Shown here: in pieces, positions 20,623-33,549 of the stretch | Position numbering within the stretch: position 1 is the stretch's first letter | Layout of the letters: each line of letters opens with the position of its first letter | The notes under the pieces: model-generated | What the model was told of the DNA's origin: nothing | The model's input: only the letters and a program-made list of their open reading frames with translations | Databases searched by the model: none | Made by a program: the position numbers and the translations under genes | NCBI GenBank assembly: GCA_039707655.1 | Contig: CM077667.1 | Location: 542,914,222-542,978,221, forward strand | DNA from: Elymus sibiricus | Taxonomy: Eukaryota > Streptophyta > Magnoliopsida > Poales > Poaceae | Direction: 5' to 3' | DNA: 64,000 bases

Positions 20623-23193
20623 CTGACGTGGCTTGAGACTGCGTCGGTATTTGCCCAAAGAGGAAGGGATGATGCAGCACAGCTACGGTAATATTTCCCT
20701 CGGTTATGAAACCAAGGTTATCGAACCAGTAGGAGAACCAAGCAACACTATGTAAACGGTACCTGCACACAAAGAACAAATACTTGCAACCCGACACGTA
20801 AGAGAGGATGTCAATCTCCCCACGGTAAAAAGATAGATTGGTTTGTATGAGATTGGATAAATAGATCGCACAAGAACACAAAATAAAATATGCAAATAAA
20901 AAGTGCAGCAAGGTATTTTTGGGTTTTTTGGAATAATAGATCTGAAAACAAATGCGGACAAATATAGATCGGAAAGCAAAATATTAAAAGAATAGACCCG
21001 GGGGCCATAGATTTCACTAGTGGCTTCTATCAAGAAAATAGAACACGGTGGGTAAACAAATTACTGTTGGGCAATTGATAGAAGATCGAATAATTATGAC
21101 GATATCCAAGGCAATGATCAATATATAGGCATCCCGTCCAAGATTAGTAGACCGAAATGATTATGCATGTACTACTATTACTCCATACATCGACCGCTAT
21201 CCAGCATGCATTTAGTGTATTAAGTTCATGGAGAAACGGAGTAATGCAATAAGAACGATGACATGATGTAGACAAGATCTATTAATGTAGGAATAGACCC
21301 CATCTTATTATGCTTAATAGCAACCATACATGCGTGCCTCGCTACCCCTTCTGTCACTAGGAGAGGACACCGCAAGATCGAACCCATCACAAAGCACCTC
21401 TTCCCATGGCAAGAAAAATCGATCTAGATGGCCTAACTAAACCAAAGATTCGAAGAAAAAATACGAGGCTATAAATAATCATGCATATAAGAGATCAAAG
21501 AAGACTCAAATAATATTCATGGATAGAAACTGATCATGAACTCAAACTTCATCGGATCCGAACAAACACACCGCAAAAAGTCATTACATCAAATAGATCT
21601 CCAGGAGACCATTGTATTGAGAATCAAAAGAGAGAGAGAGAAAGCCATCTAGCTACTGCCTACGGACCCGTAGGTCTATGGTGGACTACTCGCGCATCAT
21701 CAGAGAGGCACCCATGAGGATGATGAACCCCTCCGTGATGGTGTTAGATTGGATCTCGTGGTTCTGGAACTTGCGGCGGCTGGAATTGTGTTTCGTCAAC
21801 TCCTCTAGGGTTTTTGGAATTTCTGAGAATTTATATAGCTGAGAGGCGGCGGAAAAGACCTCCGTGGGCCCCACGATACATCAGGGCGCGCCGGGGGCCT
21901 CTGGCGCGGCCTGGTGTATCATGGGCACCACGGGCCTCCCCCTAGGTGCTTCCTTGGCTCCCAATTTGTCTTCTGGTCCAAAAAAGAACTCCAAAAAGTT
22001 TCGTGGCAATTGGACTCCGTTTGGTACTGATATTCTGCGAAGTAAAAAAAAGCAAAAAAACAGCAACTGGCACTAGGTACTATATCAATAGGTTAGTCCC
22101 AAAAAATGATATAAAGTTCCTATAAAATGGCTACAAAACATCCAAGAATGATAATATAACAACATGGAACAATCAAAAGTTATAGATACGTTGGAGACGT
22201 TTCAGCATCCCTAAGCTTAATTCCTGCTCGTCCTCGAGTAGGTAAATGATAAAAACAGAATTTTCGATGTGAAATGCTGCCTAACATGTTCATCACATAT
22301 TCTTTTCTTTTGTAGAATGGACATTTGGACTTTTAGATGGTTTAAGGCAATAGTGTAGTTTTGACATGAAGACTTTAATACTCAAGCATACCAACAAGCA
22401 ACTATGTCTTTCAAAATATCAACACTAAAGAAAGTTATCCCTAGCGCATCATGCTCAATCATTGATCCATTCATGAAACACACTCGAATATTAGCTACAC
22501 CCAATGCACAAGTATGGTCATAGTGCCACCTAGTTGGTGATTTAAGAGAAGATGGAGACTCAAATTAAAAATAAAAATTGAATAAAGTAAATAGATAGGC
22601 CCTTCGCAGAGGGAAGTAGTGATTTGTTGAGGGGCCAGAGCTCAAATCTTAAATTGAGAGAGAACAATATTTTGGGTGGCATGCCTTTCCTGTCAACGAA
22701 AACGACCGAATAGTTCTCAATACTTTCCATGCTAAATACATCATAGACGGTACCCAAACATAAAATAAAGTTTATTCCTTTTTCCACCATTCTTTCACAA
22801 TCCATGGCTAGCCGTATCCACGGTTGCCTTCCATACCAACAATTTCCAAGGAATTTATTATTTGACAACATAAAGTAAATATATTTTTTTCTTTTTCATT
22901 TCGAGAATGGGCATCCCTATTACCGCCGCACTCTCGTGCAATGACAAGTGAATAAAACTCCTCTTGAGAATAACACATCTAACATGGAAAAATATTGGAC
23001 ACTCCCCACCATTTAATGAGTGGTACGAGCACACAAAAGAGAAAATTTAGTTTGAAAATTTAGAGATGGCACATACAAATTTGCTTGGAACGGCATGGAA
23101 ATACCGCATATAGGTAGGTATGGTGGACTTATATGGCAAAACTTGGTTTAAGGATTTTGGATGCACAAGTAGTATTTCTACTTAGTACAAATG
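20623..23193. mobile_element. Triticeae non-coding retroelement-like repeat, copy 1 (truncated)
   Basis: Starts CTGACGTGGCTTGAGACTGC and matches 24666-27232 over its whole length of about 2.57 kb with a similar overall size. It lacks credible long ORFs. Conserved short minus-strand frames (22560-22871) occur in both copies but are interrupted. It ends where Copia pol sequence begins, at ACAAATG. I recall sequence of this kind as abundant in wheat intergenic DNA, but I cannot name the family with certainty. Confidence 0.7.
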
Positions 23194-23851
23194 AGTGTCA
23201 TCCCCTATGCTTCTGCGATAGGCTCTATCTTGTATGCAATGCTGTGCACAAGACCAGACGTTAGCCTTGTCATAAGTATGGCCGGAAGGTTTCAAAGTAA
23301 TCCAGGAGTGGATCATTGGACGACGGTCAAGAATATCCTAAAGTACCTGAAAAGGACTAAGGAAATGTTTCTCGTTTATGGAGGTGATCAAGAGCTTTGA
23401 TACTGATCCGGATGACTCTAAGTCTCAAACCGGATACGTATTTATTCTCAATGGAGGAGCGGTAAGCTGCTGCAGTTCCAAGCAAAGCGTGCTAGCTGAT
23501 TCTACATGTGAAACGGAGTACATAGCTGCCTCGGAGGCGGCGGAGGAAGGTGTCTGGATGAAGCAGTTCATGACGGATCTTGGAGTTGTGCCCAGTGCAC
23601 TGAACCCAGTGCCTCTGTTTTGTGACAACACTGGTGCGATTGCTCTAGCCAAGGAACCAAGGTTTCACAAGAGGACCAGACACATAAAGCGACGCTTCAA
23701 TTCCGTCCGCGATTACATCGAGGGAGGAGAGATAAATATTTGGAAAGTACACACGGATCAGAATGTTGCAGATCCGTTGACTAAACCTATTCCACGAGGG
23801 AAACATGATCAACACCAGAACTGTATGGGTGTTAGATTCATAACAATGTAA
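23191..23851 (+). pseudogene. Copia reverse transcriptase C-terminus and RNase H, frameshifted
   Basis: The first piece reads VIPYASAIGSILYAMLCTRPDV (reverse transcriptase end). After a small deletion near 23398 the frame shifts, and the second piece reads DPDDSKSQTGYVF, then ADSTCETEYIAASEAAEE (RNase H) and a C-terminus with VADPLTKPI. The stop is at 23849. No gag, protease or integrase remains. Confidence 0.9.
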
Positions 23852-23901
23852 ATCACATAGTGATGTGAGCTAGATTATTGACTCTAGTGCAAGTGGGAGA
23901 C

Positions 23902-24665
23902 TGTTGGAAATATGCCCTAGAGGCAATAATAAAATAGTTATTATTATATTTCCTTGTTCATGATAAATGTTTATTATCCATGCTATAGTTGTATTGATTG
24001 GAAACTCAAATACATCTGTGGATACATAGACAACAATGTGTCCCTAGTAATCCTCTAATGGACTAGCTCGTTAATCAAAGATGGCTGTGGTTTCCTAGCC
24101 ATGGACAGAAGTTGTCATTTGATGATGAGATCACATCATTAGGAGAATGATGTGATGGACAAGACTCAAACTATGAACATAGCATATGATCGTGTTAGTT
24201 TATTGCTATTGTTTTCTGCATGTCAACGTATGTGTTCCTATGACCATGAGATCATGTAACTCACTGACACCGGAGGAGTACCTTGTGTGTATCAAACGTC
24301 ACAACGTAACTGGGTGACTATAAAGATGCTCTACAAGTATCTCCGAGGGTGTCTGTTGAGTTGGCATGGATCAAGACTGGGATTTGTTACTCCGTGTGAC
24401 GGAGAGGTATCTCAGGGCCCACTCGGTAATACAACATCACAATGAGCCTTGCAAGCAAAGTGACTAAAGAGTTAGCCACGGGATCTTGTATTACGGAACG
24501 AGTAAAGAGACTTGCCGGTAACGAGACTGAACTAGGTATGGAGATACAGACGATCGAATCTCGGGCAAGTAACATACCGATAAACAAAGGGACCAACGTA
24601 CGGGATTAACTGAATCCTTGACACAGAGGTTCAACCGATAAAGAGCTTCATAGAATATGTAGGAA
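23902..24665 (+). repeat. Partial 3' LTR of the Copia fragment
   Basis: Begins TGTTGGAAATATGCCCTAGA right after the polypurine tract. Truncated within the LTR at the junction with the next repeat. Confidence 0.9.
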
Positions 24666-27600
24666 CTGACGTGGCTTGAGACTGCGTCGGTATTTCCCCA
24701 AAGAGGAAGGGATGATGCAGCACAGCGACGATAAGTATTTCCCTCATTTATGAAACCAAGGTTATCGAACCAGTAGGAGGATCACCACCACCCAATAAGT
24801 AGCACCTGCACACAAACAACAAATACTTGCAACCCGCGCGAAAGAGAGGTTGTCAATCTCTCTACGGTAATAAGATAGATTAGGTAGTGATAGATAGGAG
24901 AGATAGATGTCTCAAGAACACAAATAAAAAGAGTAAATATGCATCAATATGTTTTTGGGTTTTTGGTTTTGTAGATCTGAAAACAAAGATTGCAAAAAGA
25001 TAGATCGGAAAGCAATATGATGGAAAAGTAGACCCGGGGGCCGTAGGGTTCACTAGTGGCTTCTCTCATGAGTATAGCGCACGGTGGGTGAACAAATTAC
25101 TATTGGGCAATTGATAGAAAATCGAATAGTCATGACGATATCGAAGGCAATGATCATTATATAGGCATCACGTCCAAGATAGATAGACCGACTCCTGCCT
25201 GCATCTACCTCTATTACTCCACACATCGACCGCTATCCACCATGCATCTAGTGTATTAAGGTCATGGAAAAATGGAGTAATGTAATAAGAACGATGACAT
25301 AATGTAGACAAGATCTATTCATGTAGGAATAGACCCCATCTTGTTATGCTTAATAGCAACGATACATGCGCGTCTTGCTGCCCCTTCTGTCACTGGGAAA
25401 GAACACGGCAAGATCGAACCCATCATAAAGCACCTCTTCCCATGGAAAGAAAAATCGATCTAGTCGGCCTTACTAAACCAAAGATTCAAAGAAGAAATAC
25501 GAGGCTATAAGAAATCATGCATATAAGAGATCAAAGAAGACTCAAATAATATTCATGGATAGAAACTGATCATGAACTCAAAATTCATCGAACCCAACAA
25601 ACACACCGCAAAAGTTTACATCAAATAGATCTCCAAGAGACCATTGTATTGAGAATCAAAAGAGAGAGAGAGGAAGCCATCTAGCTACTGCCTACGGACT
25701 CGTAGGTCTATGGTGGACTACTCACGCATCATCGGAGAGGCACCTATGAAGAAGATGAACCCCTCCGTGATGGCATTAGATTGGATCTCCAGGTTCTGGA
25801 ACTTGCGGCGGCTGGATGTGTTTTTTGTCGACTCCCCTAGGGGTTTCTGAATATTTGGGAATTTATAGGCGTCAGAGGCGATGGAGGGGGGCCCCGTGAA
25901 GGGCACAACCCACCAGGGCGTGCCGGGGGCCCCCTGGCACGCCCATGTGGGTTGTGGCCTCCACAACCCACCTCTCTCGCACTTCTTTGGCACACTGGGT
26001 GTCTTCTGGTCCAGAAAAAATCTTCAAAAAGTTTCGTCGCGATTGGACTCCGTTTGGTACTGATATTCTGCGAAGTAAAAAAACAAGCAAAAACAGCAAC
26101 TGGCACTTTGGCACTATGTCAATAGGTTAGTCCCAAAAAATGATATAAATTTGCTATAAAATGATTGTAAAATATCCAAGAATGATAATATAACAGTATG
26201 GAACAACCAAAAATTATAGATACGTTGGAGATGTATCAGCATCCCCAAGCTTAATTCCTACTCGTCCTCGAGTAGGTAAATGATAAAAACAGAATTTTTG
26301 ATGTGGAATGCTGCCTAACATGTTCATCTCATATTCTTTTCTTTTGTCGCATGGGCATTTGGACTTTTAGATGATTCAAAGCAATAGTCTAGTTTTAACA
26401 TAATGACTTCAATACTCAAGCATGCCAACAAGCAACCATGTCTTTCAAAATATCAACACTAAAGAAAGTTATCCCTAGCCCATCATGCTCAGTCATTGAT
26501 CCATTCATGAAACACACTTAAATATTAGCTATACCCCATGCTCAAGTACGATCATAGTGTCCCCTAGTTGGTGCTTTATAAGAGAAGATGGAGACTCAAA
26601 GTAAAAAATAAAAATTGCATAAAGTAAATAAATAGGCCCTTCGCAGAGGGAAGTAGGGATTTGTAAAGGTGCCAGAGCTCAAAGTTTTAAATTGAGAGAG
26701 AAAAATATTTTGGGTGGCATGCCTTTCCTGTCAACGAAAACGACAAAGTAGTTCACAATACTTTCCATGCTAGATATATCATAGGCGGTTCCCAAACAGA
26801 AAATAAAGTTTATTCCTTTTTCCACCATTCTTTCACATTCCATGGCGGGCCGTATCCACGGTTGCCTTCCATACCAACACTTTCCAAGGAATTTATTATT
26901 TGACAACATAAAGTAAATATATTTTTTTCTTTTTCATTTCGGGAATGGGCATCCCTATTACCGCCACACTCTCGTGCAATGACAAGTGAATAAACACCCA
27001 TCTTAAGAATAACACATCTAGCATTGAAAAATATTGGACACTCCCCACCATTTAATGAGTGGTACGAGCACACAAAAGAGAAAATTTATTTTGAAAATTT
27101 AGAGATGGCAAATACAAATTTGCTTGGAACGGCATCGAAATACCGCATATAGGTAGGTATGGTGGACTCATAAGGCAAAACTTGGTTTAAGGATTTTGGA
27201 TGCACAAGTAGTATTTCTACTTAGTACAAATGGAGGCTAGCAAATAGATTGAGAAGCAACCAAACTAAGAAACAAAAATTCACATAAGCGAGCATTGAGA
27301 ATAACTAACACCGAATAATGCACCATAAGTAGGATGTAACTTCATTGCATAACTATTGACTTTCGTGCAATCATAGGGAATCACAAACCTTAACACCAAT
27401 ATTCCTACTAAAGCATAATTACTCACTAACATGACTAACATATTACTATCATCATGTCTCAAAACTATTACAAGGAATCAAGTTTATTTTGTCCAATGAT
27501 CTTCATGAAAGTTTTTATTATATCCTCCTTAGATATCTATCACTTTGGTACTAGTTTCATATATTGCCATTGCTTTTTTGACAAGCTCAAAAAAAATTAA

Positions 27601-28188
27601 GTGAAGCACATGAGCATAGAGATTTCATCTCTCAAAAAGGTATAAGTGAAGCATGAGAGGATTTCTGCAAAATTTACTAGCTCTCAAATTAATCTAAACG
27701 AAGCATGAGAGTATTTCTTCAAAAGTTTCCAAGCACACCGTGCTCAAAAAGATATAACTGAAGCACTAGAGCAATCCTATAGCTCAAAATGTTTAAGTGA
27801 AGCATATAGAGCAATTCTAACAAATCATAGCATAATTTTGGCTCTCTTAAATAGGTGTGTCCAGCAAGGATACAAGTGACAGACTAACAAGCAAAGCAAG
27901 CAAAGACTCAAATGATACAAGACGCTCCAAGCAAACTCATGATATGTGACGAATAAAAATATAGCTCCAAGTAAAATACCGATGGTCGTTAGAAGAAAGA
28001 GGGGATGCCACTCGGGGGCGTCCCCAAGCTTAGTTGCTTGTTTCTCTTTGGATATATCTTGGAGGTGCTGTAGCATCCCCAAGCTTAGGCTCTTTTCACT
28101 CCTTATTCCTTCATCCATCGTGATATCACCCAAAACTTGAAAACTTCAATCACACCAAACTCAACAAAATCTTTGTGAGACCTGTTAG
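24666..28188. mobile_element. Triticeae non-coding retroelement-like repeat, copy 2
   Basis: Begins at exactly the same base of the repeat as copy 1 (CTGACGTGGCTTGAG) and continues about 950 bp further, past 27232. The extra part has AT-rich DNA with several CAAGCTTAG words and 'gtgaagca' repeats (27600-27830). It is cut off at about 28188, where LINE sequence starts. No credible coding region. Confidence 0.7.
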
Positions 28189-29769
28189 TAGCCATGCTTC
28201 ATAAGGCAGAACTAAATGGCTTACTCACGGAAATCAAAATATGTAGGGGAGCCCCTAGTGTTAGCCATCAGTTTTTCGCAGATGATTCTTTGTTGTTGAT
28301 GGAGGCTAACTCAAGTAATATATGCCCAGGAAATTAACAGGATTCTGAACACATATGAAGCTTGTTCGTGTCAAATGATTAACAAGGACAAAACATCTAT
28401 TTTATTTAGTAAGAACACAAGGGCATGGCAAAAACAGGAAATGAAGGACATTTTGCAGATTGATGTGGAGGGTCTATCAGCAAAATATCTAGGCCTTCCA
28501 ACATATGTAGGACAAGCACGAGAAAAGACTTTCGAATATGTGAAGGAAAGAATTTGGAGAAGGATCGAAGGCTGGAAGGAGAAGTTGCTCTCAAAGGAAG
28601 GAAAGGAAACCTTGATAAAAGCCATAGCGCAAGCAATTCCAGTCTATACTATGGCTTGTTTTGACATTACGAAGGGTCTGTGTGAAGAATTGAACACCAT
28701 GATCAACAGGTACTGGTGGAGTCAAGTTGACAAGGAGAATAAAGTGCATTGGGTAAGCTGGGAGAAATTAACAAGAGTGACAAAAAGTGGGGGGCTGGGC
28801 TTTAGGGAACTCCATGCTTTAAATCTAGCCATGTTAGCAAGGCAAGCATGGAGGCTGATTCAAAATCCTTCCTCTTTATGTGCAAAAGTTCTCTCAGCAA
28901 AATACTACCCAAATGGCTCAATACTGGAAGCAATCCGAACTTGTGGCATATCATATACATGGCGTAGTATTCTTAAGGGAATTGAGCTTCTGAAAAAAGG
29001 GATCATTTGGAGAATTGGTATCGGTGAGCATATTAATATATGGGAAGACCCATGGATCCCAAGGAACAATACAAGAAAGGTAATCAGCCACAAAGGAAAT
29101 AATTTAATCACTAGAGTGAGTGAGTGAGTTGATTAATCCTATGACAAATAGGTGGGATGAATATTTGGTCAAGCAGACCTTTTTTCCAAAAGATGTAAGA
29201 ATCATACTTCAAATCCCAATTCAAGAACAAATCGATGACTTTATAGCTTGGCACTTCGACAAAAAAGGTACATTTTCTGTTAAATCTGCCTATAGAGTGG
29301 CAATACAAAGTGCAGCTAGAGAGTCCAGGACCGGACTAACTTCTTCCTCAAGTGCATATGAGGGACAAGGCGAATTTGATTGGAAAAAACTATGGTCGCT
29401 TCCCCTCCCAAATAAAGTTCTTCACTTCTTATGGCGTTTATCTACGAATAGCCTCCCAGTACGGGCGAAGTTACAAATCAGAGGTATGGAGGTAGACACT
29501 AGATGTCCTGTTTGCTTGAGATTAGATGAAGTGGGAGGACATTGCTTTTTTATATGTAAGAAAGTTAAGGAGGTGTGGAGGAAATTAAACCTGGAGCATA
29601 TTAGGGTGCTTTGGGCTGATTCTACCAATCCTTTAAGCACCCTAGAGAAAATCCTTGGTTTAGTGGAGGAGGAAAAAAATAAAAACTTGCTTGCTCCTTT
29701 GGCGCTGGTGGCATGTACGCAATAAGACAAACTCGGGCGAAGCCCCTATCTCGATTGATGATGTATGTT
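28189..29769 (+). pseudogene. LINE ORF2 fragment: reverse transcriptase to zf-RVT
   Basis: Early stops near 28335 separate the FADD motif from the long open part. 28375-29127 has KYLGLPTYVG, LLSKEGKETLIKAIAQAIPVY and RYWWSQ, all LINE hallmarks. A frame change around 29120 leads to WDEYLVKQTFF, KGTFSVKSAYR, WSLPLPNKVLHFLWRL and the zinc ligands in CPVCLR and HCFFICK. The frame stops at 29723, just before the Copia LTR. Confidence 0.85.
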
Positions 29770-29770
29770 C

Positions 29771-31947
29771 TGTAGGGTAACGCAGCAGAAAACAAAAATT
29801 TTCGACCTACGCACCAGCCCAGGATCACTATGGAGACTGCATACAAGGTTTGATCTGTTTCGTTACCGACTCGTAGCGCAGCGGAAGTAGAGTCGATGAC
29901 GATCGGCGGTGCAGATCCCCGCAGCTAGGATTTTACAACCTCCTAACCGCGAGGATGTATACCCTCATCTGCCCCGCGGACAGCCCTCCGGGAGGCGGTC
30001 GCACAGTCCCCGGACGGTGTCGCGGACAGCCCTTCGGGAGGACCTCTGAAACTCGGACTGTCACTCGGACAGCCCTTCGGGAGGACCTCCAAAACTCGGA
30101 CGGTCACACGGACAGCCCTTCGGGAGGCACTCTCGAACTAAGACCGAAACTACGATCTCTCTACAGAGTTGCACACATACGGTGTCATCTATCCGGCAGG
30201 GCTTCGCCGTCCAGAACTAGTTCCCACCGGAACCCAGACAGCCTTTCGGCTCTACGAAACTATTTCGCTGGGAGGGAGAGAGAAGCCAGAAATGTCATGG
30301 CACTTGTATGTGAGAAGGAAGTGAGTGTGGAGGCAGCCCCTCCACCTCTATTTATAGGAAATCCAAGGGGTAGGGTTTCTTGGCCCCCAAGCCTTCTAGA
30401 AACCTTTTTGGGAAAATATCCCAAAAGGTGACTTTTCCATAAATATCCCAAAAAGCACTTTCACTATTCATGACGACATTTTTCAGCGTCTGATCGAACT
30501 GAAAATATTCATGTGGGCTTAGAACATTTCCAGTACCCACCAAAATAATTTTCAACGCGAGCCGGAACAATTCCGGTTTAGTGATTTTCATCTGCGAAAA
30601 GCATCTGAAGCGGTTTCGGCAGCTCCGGAACATTTCCGGTTTTCATTCCGAAAAATTCCAGAAAGTTTCCAGAATGATTCTGGCACCCTCCAAGAATTAT
30701 CAGGCATGTGCCCAAACCAATTTGACTTTATGGTGTACTCCGAAACAACTTTTCGGTTTAGTGATTTTCATCTGTGAAAAGCAACTAAAGCGGTTCCGGC
30801 AGTCCGGAACATTTCCGGTTTTTGTCTCTGAAAAATCTCAGAAGTTACCGGAACAATTCTGGTACCTTCCAATAATTTCCAGGCATGTGCCGAAACCAAT
30901 TTGACTTTATGGAATACCCTGAAACAACTTTTCAGTTTCACCGGAACTATTCCGATATCCTCTCCGGAACGTTTCCGTTTCGTCCGAAACTTTTTCGGTG
31001 ATTTTCTCTCAGACTCCCCGTCTAGTATTCAGCAGATAGATGACCCTTAAGCGTGTGACCCTATAGGTTTGGTGAAGTATAGACATGACCCAGAACACCT
31101 TCCGATCAATGATCAACATCGAAGCCGTGGACACCCATATTGACCCCTATACCCACACGAATGAATATTCGAGTGAACCTCCAGTTGCCGTGTGCTATTC
31201 CTGTTGCTTCATGATATGTTACAAATACCTGAGGTGAGACATGTTGGCATCCCCGTGGATCAACACCTTGTCCACTATGCCAGTTACCTCGTTACCGGTA
31301 TTGTTCTCTTTTCTCGTTCCGTGTTCTGGCATCCCCGTGATCAAATCACAAAGTGTCTGGCCAGACGATGATGGATACCGTAACACCGAGAGGGCCCAGA
31401 GATATCTCTCCATCGTCGGAGGATCAAATCCCAATCTTGAGCTATCAAGTTACTTGACATACTTTTCCATGAACCCGTAAGCCGCCGTAATAGCCACCCA
31501 TTTACGGATGACGTTTAACAAACCCCAAAGTTCATGAAGCAAGCATGAAGAAACTCGATACTCTCATGGTCTAAGGAATCATGCAAACATTAACCATCTC
31601 TGTGTTATTAACCATTAACTTATGACGAATGTATCTCATAGCATAACATCAATTCGGGTCGATTCAACACAAGTTCTCTACCAACATTGCGCCCTCAAAA
31701 TTGCCGGCATAGCCATGCCCATGATCAGGAAAACAGGATCATCATGCAATACTTCAGCTAGTCTTAGAGGCCAGACTAGGAATACATTTTACCGTTTATT
31801 ATTCCACACATGCAAATGAGTCTTCCTCCGAGCCTCGTTTTATTTGTAGACTCGAGAATCATTGCAGTTATAGCATGGAACATAGACATAATTATGAACA
31901 GGGAGATAAATAACATTTATTATTGCCTCTAGGGCATATCTCCTACA
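29771..31947 (-). repeat. 3' LTR of the nested Copia element, about 2.18 kb
   Basis: On the plus strand it begins TGTAGGGTAACGCAGC and ends GGGCATATCTCCTACA. The interior has repeated 'ccggaac / gttccgg' and 'cggacagcccttcgggagg' words (about 29980-30130 and 30540-31000), so the LTR itself contains small internal repeats. It is not coding. Confidence 0.85.
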
Positions 31948-32805
31948 GACTCCCACTTGCACTAGAGTCAATAATCTAGTCAATGCTAGTGCACTTTACA
32001 CCTATGGCATACTGGTGTAAAATATGCTTCGCTTGTGGTATAGCCTGATGTCCAACGGATCTGACGACTTCAGCTCCGTGTGTAACTTTGCATATCTTCG
32101 CGTTTTCACGCTTTCACAAAATTCATATTTTGTATGGACTTGGCTTTGCATATGTGTGAATCATTGGTCGAAACCTGATTCCTCAGACTGAGCTATGGAG
32201 CAACTATCTGCAATAGTGTCCCATAGACCAAAGCCATCTTGGAACCATACTAAGTTCATGAATGAACTATATGATTCAACAACTTCTTTGTCGCTTCTCA
32301 AGCGTCAACATACTTAGCCTTTGTTATAGAATTCGCCACCGTATCTTGTTTGGAACAATTTCCAACTACCGTGCCACCATATTGTGTATCACACAAAACC
32401 CTTAACTTAAATCGAAAATCGCATGGAGCATTGATGAAGACTGTATCGATGTAATTACTTACAACGAGCACTTCATAATCTCTGCTTGCGAGAAAACATG
32501 TCATCAGTACTACTCTAGTACCTAATGACATCTTTCACTGTTGTCCCATGATCAGTACTTTTGATCACTTTGGTATCTATACTCACAACAACTTTGGAGT
32601 ATTGGACATATCTGGTTGTTTTACATACCATGGAATACATGATTAATCCAAACACAAGAGTGTGTGGAATCACCATCACGTATTTTTGCTCATCTGTGTT
32701 TTGAGACACCGAGTCTTGCAAAACTCTTCCCATGTGACTTCGGCAGGAATCACTCCTTGGCGTTTTAAATGCTAAAAGGTTTTAGCACCTTGTCAATATG
32801 TATTC
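31948..32805 (-). pseudogene. Decayed Copia pol end (RT tail and RNase H)
   Basis: Minus-strand pieces keep recognisable order: HTLVFGLIMYSMVCKTT (from the YASAIGSIMYAM region), RDYEVLV and CSKQDTVANSITKAKYVDA (RNase H), with several frameshifts and substitutions. It breaks off near 32805, where LINE RNase H begins. Confidence 0.7.
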
Positions 32806-32807
32806 AT

Positions 32808-33194
32808 AGCTTAGCCCCATTAGGTAAATCTATCTCAGATGCTCTGCATCCTGAAGCTGTGGCCTTGTTCTATGCCATAAAAATGGCTGCTCAAATGGGA
32901 TGTGACAAGGTGTTGTTTGAAACTGATTCCACACAGTTGAGGAGGGCAGTGAATTCTAAAGATTATGATATGGCGAACATAGGAGCTATTGTTAGAAGTA
33001 TTAAGTTCCAACTGTATGTGGAGTTTTCTGCTGTTAGTGTTGTGTCTTGCCCTCGGGCTTGTAACAGAGTGGCACATGTTTTAGCTGCATATGGAGGTAA
33101 CCTGGGAGCGGATATGTGTGAAACTTGGTTGGATCAACTCCCAGACTTTGTAATGAACTATGTAATAGGCGATTTGCCTAGTACTAGTATGTAA
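32808..33194 (+). pseudogene. LINE RNase H domain, downstream part
   Basis: Contains DALHPEAVALFYAIKMAA, KVLFETDS and NRVAHVLAAYG, the usual Asp/Glu/His pattern of LINE-type RNase H. Ends with TAA at 33192-33194, followed by a 9-base A run. It belongs to the LINE that is interrupted by the Copia element. Confidence 0.8.
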
Positions 33195-33227
33195 TGGAAT
33201 GCATTCATGTGTTCCTTTAAAAAAAAA

Positions 33228-33549
33228 GGTTTCTCTTTCAATTGTCATTGGACCTTGAGAAGAAAAGAGGCCCTCGCACACTCCTCCTCTGCCGCCTCGT
33301 CCCGACGCGCCGCAGACTGAGCCGAACCGAGCTCATACCTACGCACTTATTTTTGCCGGTCAGGAACAGAGAGTCCGTAACAGACGCGCCACGATCTGAT
33401 ACGTCGGATCGTGAACTGTTGCCGACTTGGATGTCGGTCCAACCCATGTGTCCGCACCTGGACGCGCATATATATGTGAGGCATTGGCCGGTAAATCCTA
33501 TATGACGCACGTTGCGTCAAGCTGTCGAGGCTTCGCACAGATTTCACTA
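33228..33549. other. Unassigned spacer
   Basis: Both strands are open in several frames because of GC content. No recognisable domain, TIR or LTR. Confidence 0.3.

Larger units (their letters stand above)
23191..24665 (+). mobile_element. Copia retrotransposon 3' fragment, Angela/BARE/WIS type
   Basis: Contains the end of pol, a purine-rich primer site CAAGTGGGAGAC directly before the LTR, and about 764 bp of LTR starting TGTTGGAAATATGCCC at 23902. The LTR is cut off before its end, at the start of the second repeat copy. The 5' part of the element is missing. The LTR start is the well-known Angela-group signature of Triticeae genomes. Confidence 0.9.
29771..32805 (-). mobile_element. Copia retrotransposon 3' half on the minus strand, nested in the LINE
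   Basis: One LTR (29771-31947) has TG at its minus-strand start (TGTAGGAGATATGCCC) and CA at its end. Its polypurine tract AAGTGGGAGTC is next to it at 31948-31960. Internal sequence to the right is decayed pol end. The 5' half is missing. The polypurine tract and LTR start closely resemble those of the Angela-type fragment at 23902, so the two belong to related families. Confidence 0.85.
28189..33227 (+). mobile_element. LINE retrotransposon, 5'-truncated, with nested Copia insertion
   Basis: Plus-strand ORF2 pieces in order: the reverse transcriptase catalytic motif FFADDSLLLM (about 28265), the RT thumb and maturase-like part (28375-29127), the zf-RVT zinc-binding region (29120-29725), then after the nested element an RNase H domain (32808-33194) and a short A run at 33219-33227. 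Several stops and frame changes show decay. The endonuclease half is missing. Confidence 0.85.

Noticed and set aside
22560..22871. Conserved minus-strand frame in the Triticeae repeat
   Set aside because: It recurs in copy 2 (26679-26909) because the DNA is duplicated, but it differs in length and lacks a recognisable domain. Treated as non-coding.
20623..27232. The two similar repeats as LTRs of one element
   Set aside because: The second copy continues with the same family sequence past the point where the first stops, the interior is a Copia fragment, and no primer site or TG...CA ends are present.
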